64,000 nucleotides of DNA, from the NCBI GenBank assembly GCA_050304135.1, contig JBNLDC010000008.1:186001-250000 (forward strand), in the 5' to 3' direction. The stretch is from JAFGNB01 sp050304135 (GTDB lineage: Bacteria; Fibrobacterota; Chitinivibrionia; Chitinivibrionales; Chitinispirillaceae). A model generated the notes under the pieces. The model had not been told where the DNA came from. It saw only the letters and a list, made by a program, of their open reading frames with translations, and ran no database searches. Of this stretch, positions 45,472-54,520 are shown piece after piece; positions within the stretch are counted from its first letter, which is position 1; every line of letters starts with the position of its first letter. Both the position numbers and the translations under genes were made by a program.

Positions 45472-46542
45472 TTGAAAAAAATTCTTCTTACCGGAGGGGG
45501 AACCGCCGGACATGTCACCCCGAATATCGCCCTGCTTCCCCGTTTACGAAAAGCAGACTACACGATCGAATACATCGGCACCCGAACCGGTATTGAATAC
45601 CAGCTCGTACAACAGGAGAATATACCCTTTCACCCTATAACCGCGGGCAAACTTCGACGGTATTTCGATCTTAAAAATATCTCGGATATTTTCCGGATCG
45701 GACTCGGGCTGCTTCAGGCTTTCCGTATTCTCATCAGGTTAAAACCCGATGTGCTGTTCAGTAAAGGCGGGTTCGTCTCATGCCCGGTAGTCTGGGCAGC
45801 ATGGCTGCTGAAAATACCGGTGGTAATTCACGAATCGGATATCACCCCCGGACTCGCAAACAGGCTCTCGCTCCCCTTCGCCCGCAAGATCTGTTACAGC
45901 TTTCCGGAAACAGCGGAACACGTTGACCGCACGAAAGCGGTCCACACCGGTTTGCCGGTCCGCACCTCACTACTTACCGGCAATGCCGCAAAAGGACTCG
46001 AACTCTGTGGATTCTCCGGTGAAAAACCGGTTGTGCTTATCATGGGGGGCAGTCAGGGATCGGTAGTAATCAATACCACCGTCAGGAAAGCACTACCGTT
46101 GCTTGCGGGAGAATTTGACATATGCCATCTCTGCGGCAGGGGCAACCTCGGACCTGAGGCACCCGCCTACAAACAGTTTGAATATGTTTCGCACGAACTT
46201 GCCCACCTGTTTGCCGCAACAACAATTTTTGTAGGCCGATCCGGCGCCACCACCCTTTTCGAACTTCTGGCGCTTAAAAAACCTTCACTACTTATACCGC
46301 TCTCAACCGGAGCAAGCCGGGGCGACCAGATTCTCAATGCACGATCATTTGAAAAACAGGGATTCTGTGACATACTTGAGCAGGATTCGTTAACCGAAGA
46401 TACCCTTGTCGCTGCACTGCGACGGGTCTCCACACGGCAAAGGGAAATAATCATGGCTATTGAGAGAAGCAAACTCCCCGATGGCACAATGGCGGTTGTG
46501 GAAGTTATCCAATCAGTTTCAGGTCATGCTTTACAGCGGTAA
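45472..46542 (+). CDS. murG: MurG, lipid II-forming GlcNAc transferase
   Basis: 356 residues, starting with TTG at 45472, with GGAG 8 bases upstream. It begins KKILLTGGGTAGHVTPNIAL, the Gly-rich loop of MurG. HESDITPGLANRLSLPFA, IMGGSQGS, HLCGRGN and STGASRGDQILNARSFEKQG match the Bacillus-type MurG form. MurG transfers GlcNAc from UDP-GlcNAc to lipid I at the inner face of the membrane, completing lipid II for peptidoglycan. It is outside any division-cell-wall cluster, so it may be the only copy or a second copy; this cannot be told from the window. Its stop touches the stop of the convergent rhodanese gene. Confidence 0.9.
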   Translation: MKKILLTGGGTAGHVTPNIALLPRLRKADYTIEYIGTRTGIEYQLVQQENIPFHPITAGKLRRYFDLKNISDIFRIGLGLLQAFRILIRLKPDVLFSKGGFVSCPVVWAAWLLKIPVVIHESDITPGLANRLSLPFARKICYSFPETAEHVDRTKAVHTGLPVRTSLLTGNAAKGLELCGFSGEKPVVLIMGGSQGSVVINTTVRKALPLLAGEFDICHLCGRGNLGPEAPAYKQFEYVSHELAHLFAATTIFVGRSGATTLFELLALKKPSLLIPLSTGASRGDQILNARSFEKQGFCDILEQDSLTEDTLVAALRRVSTRQREIIMAIERSKLPDGTMAVVEVIQSVSGHALQR

Positions 46543-47208
46543 TTACCGCTCGTGAAGCAATCGGCTGATTCCCCGTACCGAACCGGTCGGTCCCTCGCCG
46601 ATACGCTCGAGAATATACACCGGAGCGTTACGCTGCTGAGAACTCTGAGAAACCGAACGTCCCTGCAGGTTGAACCGTTTACCGGTGCGGACTGCCGGGT
46701 CGGTGACGATAACCGCACGTTGTTTATGTGAAGAACGCAGAACTGTTGTAGGCATGCCGAAATAGGAAAATTGGGGGAGCTCGGAGAGCGCATTGAATTC
46801 CGTTGAATCGGCAAGAGTACCCTCATATGAGTTTATTCCGCCGGAGAGCGACGCAACCGTACTGAATCCGTTTTCTACCAGAAACGTGGCCGCCTGCATC
46901 GAACGGTTTCCCGAACGACAGTAAATAATAATCGGTACCTCTTTCGGCAGCGCGGTATACTCCTGCTTGAACTCACCGGAAGTCCATGCTAAGTGGTATG
47001 GCTTACAGTATTTCGAAGCAATTATTCCATCCTTAACTTCACTGACTTCCCTGACATCGATCAGAATAAAATCAAAATCAACCGTGTGACCGGTTATAAT
47101 CGTCTCCAGATCTCCCGGCGTCATTGTTGAAACCGTCGGTTGTGCTCCCCATGCGAAGAATGAGAGAACTACGATACTCAGATAGCTGACTGCATCTTTC
47201 CTGTTCAT
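46543..47208 (-). CDS. Secreted rhodanese-domain protein with sorting-like tail
   Basis: 221 residues. A signal peptide covers about 1-24 (LSIVVLSFFAWGAQ). Residues 30-135 are one rhodanese domain with the start FILIDVREVSEV and the active-site loop YCRSGNRS, Cys being the sulfur carrier. Export is unusual but known for periplasmic rhodaneses. The last 70 residues (VIVTDPAVRTGKRFNLQGRS, APVYILERIGEG) resemble a type-IX sorting tail with a weak final strand. Function could be sulfur transfer or thiol handling outside the cytoplasm. It is convergent and abutting with murG. Confidence 0.85.
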   Translation of the reverse strand: MNRKDAVSYLSIVVLSFFAWGAQPTVSTMTPGDLETIITGHTVDFDFILIDVREVSEVKDGIIASKYCKPYHLAWTSGEFKQEYTALPKEVPIIIYCRSGNRSMQAATFLVENGFSTVASLSGGINSYEGTLADSTEFNALSELPQFSYFGMPTTVLRSSHKQRAVIVTDPAVRTGKRFNLQGRSVSQSSQQRNAPVYILERIGEGPTGSVRGISRLLHER

Positions 47209-47460
47209 ACCTTCACCACCTTCGGGAACTGAACCAATTAAGCAAAAATCTTTATTTCAGGATCTGCGTTTCTCTGCGGAACAATAGACTGCAGGAAAGT
47301 ATTCGGTTCAGATTGTCATAAATTGAATGTGATTACTAAATTCATCATTTTTATTGTCATTAATATACACAAAAAAGATGAAGTATCCGGAATTCTCTGT
47401 TAATTAAAGGGAGAATAGTGCGGCAACAACCTGTTTAAGCGAAAAATGAGTCTCAGAAAG

Positions 47461-50049
47461 CTATCTGTTGGCCTCTTTTCTGAGCGCCACCATAGTAATG
47501 TCATCAAACGGAGCAATACCGGCGCTATGCTCCTTTACAGCCTTATCGATGGTAGCCACCAGTTCCGTAGCCGATGCAACCGGTCTGCTCAGTAGTGCGG
47601 CAAGCCGTTTTTTTGTAAAAAATGCCCCTTCGGCGCTGCGAGCCTCGGTCACCCCATCGGTATAGAGAAACATTGTTTCGTTCTGTGCGATAGCAAAGGA
47701 TTCTCTTTCGAAATCAGCATCAGGAATAATACCGACCGCCGGCCCGGTGGGATCGACCCACCGCAGAATGGTACCATCAGCGGCAATAAGCGCAGCAGGG
47801 TTATGACCGGCATTAATATACTGCACCGTACTCTCTGAAGGATCGAGTATTGCCATGAATAACGTTGCGTACATGAAGCGCCCGTTATGCCCGTAGTGAT
47901 GATGAATCAGATAGCGGTTGGTCAGTCGGACCGCATCAAGCGGATCGGCTGCACCGGCAAGCGCCTGCTCCGCAAGTGCCCGGATCAGCGTTCTGATGAG
48001 TGCCATAAAGAGTGCCGCACTGACATCCTTGCCGGAAACATCACAGATCGCAAGCACCACCTTGCCGTCGGGCAATGTGAAAATATCATAGAAGTCCCCC
48101 GACACCTCACGCGCCGGTTGAAATGCGGCCACGATTTCCCACTGATCGATTTCAGGAATCGAACGAGGGAGAAAACTCATCTGAATTTCCCGACCCAGTT
48201 CGAGTTCATGCTTGATCGCCTCAAGGTAGGCGTGTTCGGCATCGCGGAGTTTCTGCAGCTGTCTATTGGCGGCTTCAAGTGCGGAAGATTGTTCCTGTAC
48301 TTTTTTCATCAATAGCGCACCCTTGAGCGCACTGCTGATATGCTGCTGAAGGATCTCGTAGGTCAACCCGTCACGACAACGTCTGATTTCGAAAATAACA
48401 GTGCCGATCTGTTCATCGTGATAAAAAAGTGGTTCAATGAGCAGTGAGTGCGGATCCGTGATCTGCAAAAAACCTTCTGGAAAGAGGTTCGGAGCCGTGA
48501 AGGTGCTTTTTTCCTGATCAATCGAGAGGCGTTTTCCATCGTGCAGCGCAATTGCAAGGTGCATCGTGAGATGGTTTTTACCGCCGGCTGGCACCTCCCT
48601 ATCGTACAAACTCAGATAAAAACCATCAATATCCAGCTTTACCAGTTCCGTGGCGATAACCGCAAGTAGTTGATCAAGATCAATACTCGATGCGATCGCC
48701 TGACCTGCCTTACGCAGCATCATCGCACGTCGTTCGCTCGTAAGTCGACGGTTCGCCTGAGCACGCGTTGCACTGTCGGCAATGGTAATTGCGGCACTCT
48801 GGAAAATTCCCTCCACCCCCCGCGGAAGTACCCCGTTAAAAAGCACCAGAGCGTACTGCCGCATCACCGTCAGCACATGGTAGAGCCCGATGACATCTCC
48901 TCCCATCATAGCGAGTTTCCAGGCGATCTGATTGATCACGGGAATAAAATTTCCGGTATGCACCTCAGTAAGCTCATCGACGAATGTTTCGGTAAGCTTA
49001 ACGATCAGTCCCTGATCAAACGCATCATTCGCATGAAGCAATAACTGCCGGATGATTTTATCAATTTCCTCCTGCAACCGGGAGCGCTGCAGGCTTTGTT
49101 CCGAAACTCCCTTCGCCCTGAAGAGTTCGGGATCACTGTCGTGATGCCGGAAACAGCCGCAGGACTGCCGGGTCGTCAGGGTGGCCGGTACGATAATGGT
49201 ACCTTGAATCCGCTGCCCGCTGATGCAGTTGCGGATAACTTCCACCGCTTTCGATCCCATTTCGTACAGTGGCTGACGCACTGTAGTAAGCGGGGGAGCT
49301 GAAAACCCGCACTCCTCAATATCATCGAAACCCACCACCAGCACCTCGTCGGGAACCCGGATATGATGCTCCTGAAACGCCTTGAGTGCCCCGAGCGCCG
49401 TATCGTCATTCGCCCCCACCAGAGCATCGAACGCCATCTCACGCGAAAGCAGGTACTCCACGGCATTGACGCCCGCATCTCTGCTGAAGTCACCCTCCAG
49501 GATCAGTTTCGGATCCGGCTCCACGCCATGCTCAAGCAGTACTTCCCGAAAGATGCGAAGCCGCTCTTCGGCCTCCTGGTTTCCCTCCGGACCTCTGACA
49601 AATGCGATATGCCGGCACCGGTGCTCTTCAACAAGATGCGAAATAAGCTCCCGCATACCGTGGGTGTTATCGGCGATCACGGTAGGAACCGTGGGAATCT
49701 CGGGACCGAGACAGACCAGGGGAATGGAGGTGTATCGGTGATAAAACTTTTTAAATTTCTCGTCGGAAACGAAATTGCCGAGCGAACCGGCAATAATGAT
49801 TCCCTTGAGATTGTCGGTGTCGATACAATTATAAATGATATTTCGCTGCGGTTCGAATTCGTCCCAGGAGGATTTTTCCAGTGAACCACCGGCGTAGCAG
49901 ATGAGTGAGAAACCGGCCCTGGTTGCCGCATCCGAAGCACCAATCCACAGATTTGACTGATAGAGACTGGTAAGACTCTCGGTAAGAAAACCAATTGCCG
50001 GCATGGCAGTAGTAACTGCAGGGCTGCTATTTTTTTGCATATCTGTCAT
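47461..50049 (-). CDS. LacI-type sugar-sensor domain fused to GAF and PP2C (SpoIIE) phosphatase
   Basis: 862 residues from the ATG at 50049; a TTG at 50058 and an ATG at 50040 are alternatives. Residues about 15-300 form a LacI/PBP1-like ligand domain (PAIGFLTESLTSLYQSN, LVGANDDTALGALKAF, EVLVVGFDDIEE, PPLTTVRQP) without a DNA-binding helix-turn-helix. A helical stretch follows, then a GAF-like domain at about 445-595 and a coiled coil. The PP2C domain covers about 640-860 with SGDFYDIF, CDVSGKDVSAALF, NAGHNPAAL, LYTDGVTEA and FDDITMVAL, the metal-binding set. It probably dephosphorylates a STAS protein in response to a sugar-like ligand. It lies downstream of the GH94 gene but behind its terminator. 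Confidence 0.9.
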   Translation of the reverse strand: MTDMQKNSSPAVTTAMPAIGFLTESLTSLYQSNLWIGASDAATRAGFSLICYAGGSLEKSSWDEFEPQRNIIYNCIDTDNLKGIIIAGSLGNFVSDEKFKKFYHRYTSIPLVCLGPEIPTVPTVIADNTHGMRELISHLVEEHRCRHIAFVRGPEGNQEAEERLRIFREVLLEHGVEPDPKLILEGDFSRDAGVNAVEYLLSREMAFDALVGANDDTALGALKAFQEHHIRVPDEVLVVGFDDIEECGFSAPPLTTVRQPLYEMGSKAVEVIRNCISGQRIQGTIIVPATLTTRQSCGCFRHHDSDPELFRAKGVSEQSLQRSRLQEEIDKIIRQLLLHANDAFDQGLIVKLTETFVDELTEVHTGNFIPVINQIAWKLAMMGGDVIGLYHVLTVMRQYALVLFNGVLPRGVEGIFQSAAITIADSATRAQANRRLTSERRAMMLRKAGQAIASSIDLDQLLAVIATELVKLDIDGFYLSLYDREVPAGGKNHLTMHLAIALHDGKRLSIDQEKSTFTAPNLFPEGFLQITDPHSLLIEPLFYHDEQIGTVIFEIRRCRDGLTYEILQQHISSALKGALLMKKVQEQSSALEAANRQLQKLRDAEHAYLEAIKHELELGREIQMSFLPRSIPEIDQWEIVAAFQPAREVSGDFYDIFTLPDGKVVLAICDVSGKDVSAALFMALIRTLIRALAEQALAGAADPLDAVRLTNRYLIHHHYGHNGRFMYATLFMAILDPSESTVQYINAGHNPAALIAADGTILRWVDPTGPAVGIIPDADFERESFAIAQNETMFLYTDGVTEARSAEGAFFTKKRLAALLSRPVASATELVATIDKAVKEHSAGIAPFDDITMVALRKEANR

Positions 50050-50572
50050 TTCTGCCAACCGTCCGAATCATCTTCCTGCTGCAGTACTTGATTGGGCATC
50101 CCGTACATATCCTGCCGGTCGTGTCCACATCAGCAGATATACTATTGTATATAGAAACAACCCATTCTTCAACTCCTGATGTTATCCGCTTAAGTTGTGC
50201 AACCGGAAAGATATCTCTTAACAATACAATGACCTCTCAGTTGCTGAACGACAGACGATTTCACAATCATTTCACAAAAAATCGGTTTTGGGGGTCTGGT
50301 GGAAAAAAGGACGGAACAGGGAGCAGGAAGCATATTCCGAAGGGACAGGCACAGGGTTATGGAAAGTATAGCCACCGCACCCCTTGTTCCGTTTAAGAAG
50401 GGATGAGTTTGATCATTAATAATAGTGGCGTTAGGTCAGATAGTGGTTCATCTTTCTGATCCGCTTTTACAATTATTTTTCACGAATCTTCATCGCGATA
50501 AAAAACGGGTCTCCTTTTTTATTACAAAAGAAGAGACCCGTCATATTGGCAGAAGTGAAAAGCAGTGCTGAA
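50050..50572. other. Intergenic region between GH94 and PP2C genes
   Basis: About 520 bases with no convincing gene. It contains the GH94 terminator at 50506-50540 and an imperfect inverted repeat (ACGGAACAGGG near 50314 and CCTTGTTCCGT near 50383) of unknown meaning, plus the leader of the sensor-phosphatase gene. Confidence 0.5.
50506..50540 (-). terminator. Terminator of the GH94 gene
   Basis: On the minus strand CGGGTCTC (50533-50540) pairs with GAGACCCG (50506-50513), extended by an A/T-rich inner stem, and is followed by TTTTTT. It lies about 32 bases after the gene's stop. Confidence 0.85.
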
Positions 50573-52981
50573 TTATCCCAGCACCACCTCAACAGTTGCC
50601 GTGCTGTTTTCATCGGCCAGAGGAACAACCGTTCCTTCAATTACCGTACCGTTCACCGTCAGTTTCGCCACGCCTTTACTAACGTGACTCGGATTGGTGA
50701 TGGTGATCATGTACGTTGCACCCCTGAATTTTCTGGAGATCTCAACCGTATCCCATGCTGCGGGAATACACGGTTCTATCTTAAGCCCATTGTACTGCGG
50801 CTGAATACCGAGAATATGCTTGGTTGCAACCTGGTACACCCACGAAGACGTTCCGGATAGCCAGCTGTTGCGGGCAAGACCGAACTGCGGATGTTCATCG
50901 GCAAGAATATTCTGCGCATACACATACGGTTCCAGTTCATATTCCTCAATAATGTCGTTTTTCTTAGCAGGGTTGATCTGGTCGTAGTACTGATACGCCC
51001 GATCACCATCACCTAGAATAGTCTCGGCAATCATCATCCATGGATTGGTATGGAGAAAAATCCCGCAGTTCTCTTTTGCACCTGGTGGATAGGTGGTGAT
51101 CCCACCCTTGGTTGGATCAAATCCATTAAATCCCGGGGTACTGAGCTTGAGCCCTTTGGAGGTATTGAGCTTTTCGCGGGCACTGTCCATCGCCTTGCGA
51201 CCCCGATCGGTTTCGGCGAGACCGGAGATGACCGGCCACGACTGACCGTTGAGATAAATTTTCCCGTGACTGTTCTTATGGGAGCCAAGCGGTGTTCCGT
51301 CGGCCTCGAAATACCGTACGAACCAGTCGCCATCCCAGGTGTTATCATTGAAACTTTTCTTCATCGAAGCAAAATCCGCGGTGAATCCGTCGGCGAGATC
51401 TTGTTTCCCGAGAAATGAGGTGAGTTCAACCATTTCGGTGAGCGCCTTGCCGTACAGACAGGCATTGAAGATCGATTCGGCACCGGTGGCGAGATTCACA
51501 CAGTCATTCCAGTCGGCAAACCCGAGCAGCGGCAGCCCGTGAGCCCCGAGGTTTTTCTTGGTAAAAGCCAGAGAACGAAGCAGATGCTCGAACACTGTTG
51601 CTGTTTCAAGTGGTGAGTCCTGTTCCTTCTCGTAGAAGGGAATCGTCTCGTCCAGAAATGCGGTATTCCCCGTTTCCTTGAGATACGCAGCTACGGCCAG
51701 TACAATCCAGAGATGATCATCGCCGTAAAACTGCGGACGATCCGGCATCTCGGGTGCATCCCCGCCGCTCGCTTCCATACTGAGCGGATTGAACTGATGC
51801 ATTGCCGCACCGTCACGACGCTGAACGGAGAGCAGTTTCACCAGCAGTTTTTTCGCCTCATCGGGTTTCCGGTCAACCACTCCCATGACATCCTGTGAAC
51901 TGTCACGGAAACCAAGCCCCCGGGTACCGAGCCCGAGCTGGTAGTAGGAGAGATACCGCGACCAGTTGTAGGTAATGAAACACTGCCGAGGATTGTGTAC
52001 ATTAAGCATGGAGTTAAACGCGGCTTCGGGAGTTTTCACCTGCATGATGTCAAGGTGCTCCTGCCAGAACAAAGCGAGTTCCTGCAGTGATTTTTCCACC
52101 GCTGCGCTGTCCCTGAACCGGTCAATCACCGGCTGCGCTGCAGCGACACTCGCATCCTGACCAAGCAGCGTTATAATCCGCTGCGATTTTCCCGGCTGTA
52201 TAACTCCGCAATGATGGAGCAGGGCGGCAATGTTGTCTCCTCTGCGGGCCTGATAGCTCGACAGTTCCGCCGACTGCAGTGAGTGCGGTTTTGCCCAGGT
52301 GCAGTATTCATTGTTCCCGAGAAACAGTTTCCGGTCGGTTTCAAAAGAGGAAACCGGGAAATTCGAGGTGAAATAATTGATTTTAGTCTTCTTATTCATG
52401 AACGGATACTGCGTGAGAACCTTCAGTCCGTTGTCCTGTTCCACCAGATCCGACTGCATCGTCTGGGGTACCCAGTCGGCATTGGTGAACTGTTTAACCG
52501 CGTCGGGATGCGTGTACTCCACCACCGGGATAACATCGACTTCAAGTGGTTGTCCGGATATATTGGTCACCGTGATGTCACGAATCTCCACCATCGCATC
52601 AGAGGGAACAAAAACCGTACATTCAGTCCTGACACCGAAAAACTCGGTGATAAATTTTGAGTAGCCGAGACCGACACGGCATTCATACCGGTCATAGTTG
52701 TCAAGCGTCGGCACATACAACGGTGAGAAAACGGTATAGCCGTCGGCTTTTTTTATCCGTACATAAAGCGTTTCGCCTTTGAACTCACCGGCAGGCATCT
52801 GCTGGATATACTTGGTGATACGGTTGAGCGAGGGATCACCTTTACAGATAAGTGCACCGCCCGTGTGATCGACAAAGCCGCCGAACGCGAGTGTTCCAAT
52901 GTAGTTGATCCACTTGACGGGTGTTTTCGGATCGGTTATTATGTATTCGCGAGCTTTGTCATCAAAATATCCGTATTTCAT
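50573..52981 (-). CDS. GH94 family disaccharide phosphorylase (cellobiose/chitobiose type)
   Basis: 802 residues, full family length. The start KYGYFDDKAREYIITDPKTP is the hallmark GH94 N-terminal beta-sandwich. The catalytic barrel has LGFRDSSQDVMG, QFYGDDHLWI, and FADWNDCVNL, where the Asp in DWND acts as general acid. HTNPWMMIAETILG and SGTSSWVYQVA complete the pattern. The enzyme splits a beta-linked disaccharide with phosphate to sugar-1-phosphate plus free sugar, saving ATP. Cellobiose is a likely substrate, but N,N'-diacetylchitobiose or another beta-glucoside cannot be excluded. It has its own terminator. No signal peptide, so it acts in the cytoplasm. Confidence 0.93.
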   Translation of the reverse strand: MKYGYFDDKAREYIITDPKTPVKWINYIGTLAFGGFVDHTGGALICKGDPSLNRITKYIQQMPAGEFKGETLYVRIKKADGYTVFSPLYVPTLDNYDRYECRVGLGYSKFITEFFGVRTECTVFVPSDAMVEIRDITVTNISGQPLEVDVIPVVEYTHPDAVKQFTNADWVPQTMQSDLVEQDNGLKVLTQYPFMNKKTKINYFTSNFPVSSFETDRKLFLGNNEYCTWAKPHSLQSAELSSYQARRGDNIAALLHHCGVIQPGKSQRIITLLGQDASVAAAQPVIDRFRDSAAVEKSLQELALFWQEHLDIMQVKTPEAAFNSMLNVHNPRQCFITYNWSRYLSYYQLGLGTRGLGFRDSSQDVMGVVDRKPDEAKKLLVKLLSVQRRDGAAMHQFNPLSMEASGGDAPEMPDRPQFYGDDHLWIVLAVAAYLKETGNTAFLDETIPFYEKEQDSPLETATVFEHLLRSLAFTKKNLGAHGLPLLGFADWNDCVNLATGAESIFNACLYGKALTEMVELTSFLGKQDLADGFTADFASMKKSFNDNTWDGDWFVRYFEADGTPLGSHKNSHGKIYLNGQSWPVISGLAETDRGRKAMDSAREKLNTSKGLKLSTPGFNGFDPTKGGITTYPPGAKENCGIFLHTNPWMMIAETILGDGDRAYQYYDQINPAKKNDIIEEYELEPYVYAQNILADEHPQFGLARNSWLSGTSSWVYQVATKHILGIQPQYNGLKIEPCIPAAWDTVEISRKFRGATYMITITNPSHVSKGVAKLTVNGTVIEGTVVPLADENSTATVEVVLG

Positions 52982-53219
52982 GTACTAAAATCCTTTCACC
53001 CGTTTATCAGAAATAATTGCAATTCGTGCTGTTGTATTCACATTACCGTGGTATCTCTTTGGCTATCAACGATTTAAAATATGTTATGGAAAATCGGAAA
53101 CAGAAGTGCACCGACACGGTACCTGGTACAATTTGAGTAAGAGCTATATATAGTAGCATATGGGCTATTAAAGTTCAGATTCCAACCTCTTAATACCGGA
53201 AAACCAACCTGCCCCTGAA

Positions 53220-53657
53220 TCACCGCCCGGGTACCTTCTCCCAGGCTGCCACCGGTCCGGGAACTTCAAAAAAAAGCGGATGCAGCAGAATCTGATCGTT
53301 CTGTTTGATCAACCGGTACCGCTGCGGATCGCGAATTTTCAGTTTTTTCAGAAGATGTTCTCTTTCAAACGCTACCTGACCGTTCGAAACTTGAATGGTT
53401 CCCTGCGTGCGGACAGTGCCGAGCTTGGATACATCAAACCGGTATTCGCGGTTGGCAGCCTCTTCGGCAATAATCTTGAGATACCAGGAAACAGTTGTCA
53501 CCGGATTTTTTGCCGCCTTGAATCTCAGCAGCTGAGGGTGATTACGGTATCCTTTTGTCTCTCCCAGAAGAACCTTCCGTGCCAGAAGTCCCTCACGCCA
53601 GACGGCAAGAAGACCCATACGGTCGAGATACTGTGGATGGATTGACCAGAGTCGCAT
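53220..53657 (-). CDS. Pyrimidine-dimer DNA glycosylase family protein
   Basis: 145 residues starting MRLWSIHPQYLDRMGLLAVWREGLLARKVL, the clear signature of the pyrimidine-dimer DNA glycosylase / endonuclease V (DenV-type) family, with KGYRNHPQLLRF following. The family excises UV dimers; in T4 DenV the N-terminal Thr is the nucleophile and a Glu near 23 assists, while here the conserved segment has Arg2 and Glu22. The C-terminal half (LLKKLKIRDPQRY to the end) is the helical remainder. It is transcribed away from the iron regulator, with about 100 bases between them. Confidence 0.85.
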   Translation of the reverse strand: MRLWSIHPQYLDRMGLLAVWREGLLARKVLLGETKGYRNHPQLLRFKAAKNPVTTVSWYLKIIAEEAANREYRFDVSKLGTVRTQGTIQVSNGQVAFEREHLLKKLKIRDPQRYRLIKQNDQILLHPLFFEVPGPVAAWEKVPGR

Positions 53658-53698
53658 GACTCAATCACCTGCTTTCACCGAATGAAACGTAATACTCA

Positions 53699-53742
53699 TT
53701 GATGAAAATATATAAAAATGGTATATTATTAGACTCTTCTAA
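53699..53742 (+). promoter_or_regulatory. Promoter and DtxR-type operator of the feo operon
   Basis: TTGATG at 53699-53704 and TATATT at 53722-53727 are 17 bases apart. TTAGA-CTCT-TCTAA at 53729-53742 is an inverted repeat covering the start-site area. Metal-bound DtxR family repressors bind such palindromes, so autoregulation in response to iron is likely (inference). Confidence 0.6.
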
Positions 53743-53758
53743 CTGAATAAGATGAGCC

Positions 53759-54490
53759 ATGAAACCAACTCGACTCTCGCCAACCCTCGAAGACTATCTT
53801 GAAGCTATTTTTCATATAGTTTCCACCAATATGGTTGCCCGTTCAATGGAGATCGCGGAGCGGCTCAAGGTGAAACGGTCATCGGTTACCGTCGCGCTGC
53901 GGACCCTGGCCGAGAAGGGATACATCAACTATCAGGTGCGCTCATACGTCACCCTTACCGATCGTGGACTCAATGTTGCCAGGTGTGTTGACCGGCGCCA
54001 CCACATTCTCTTTGAAATGTTCAAAGATGTTCTGGGACTGCCTGAGGAGGTGGCGGATCAGACGGCATGCAGCATGGAGCACGGCATGTCGGCCGAGGTA
54101 TGCAAAAGAATGACAGCGTTTCTTATGGCAATGAAGCAGGACACCACGCACGCCACTCCCTTAATCGACCTCACCCACTCACTCGCCGAAAAAATTGACT
54201 GCACTGCGGATTGCGGTTATTCTCCGCTGAAGGGTTGTGCACCACGTTCTGAAAAAGGTTTCGGTACACTCAACATTCTCGACCCGGGCAAATCCGGCAC
54301 CATCATCCAGCTCAACGGAACCGGAACACTGAAAAAGAGGCTTCAGGAGCTCGGTATTACCCGGGGTGAACGTATAACAGTAGTGCGGATTGCGCCACTG
54401 GGTGATCCGATCGAAGTGAAAGTGAAAAGCTTCCGACTCTCTCTACGCAGGGAAGAAGCAGACATGATCCTTATTCAACCGGAAAAGTAG
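53759..54490 (+). CDS. DtxR-family metal-dependent repressor with fused FeoA domain
   Basis: 243 residues. Residues 1-65 are the winged helix-turn-helix (SPTLEDYLEAIFHI, MEIAERLKVKRSSVTVALRTL). Residues 70-140 form the dimer/metal domain with ACSMEHGMSAEVCKRM, holding the Cys/Glu/His ligand set of the family. Residues 165-243 are an FeoA-like SH3 domain (GTLKKRLQELGITRGERITVV). The family represses iron or manganese uptake genes when metal is bound. FeoB follows after 30 bases. FeoA is usually a separate protein that helps FeoB; here the only FeoA domain is in the regulator. Confidence 0.9.
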   Translation: MKPTRLSPTLEDYLEAIFHIVSTNMVARSMEIAERLKVKRSSVTVALRTLAEKGYINYQVRSYVTLTDRGLNVARCVDRRHHILFEMFKDVLGLPEEVADQTACSMEHGMSAEVCKRMTAFLMAMKQDTTHATPLIDLTHSLAEKIDCTADCGYSPLKGCAPRSEKGFGTLNILDPGKSGTIIQLNGTGTLKKRLQELGITRGERITVVRIAPLGDPIEVKVKSFRLSLRREEADMILIQPEK

Positions 54491-54520
54491 CGGCCATAAG
54501 GCCCTTTCTGCAAAATAATT

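Noticed and set aside
45472..46542. Reading the MurG-like protein as a polysaccharide glycosyltransferase of the 2.4-6.2 kb cluster
   Set aside because: It matches Bacillus-type MurG motifs throughout and lies 39 kb away from that cluster.
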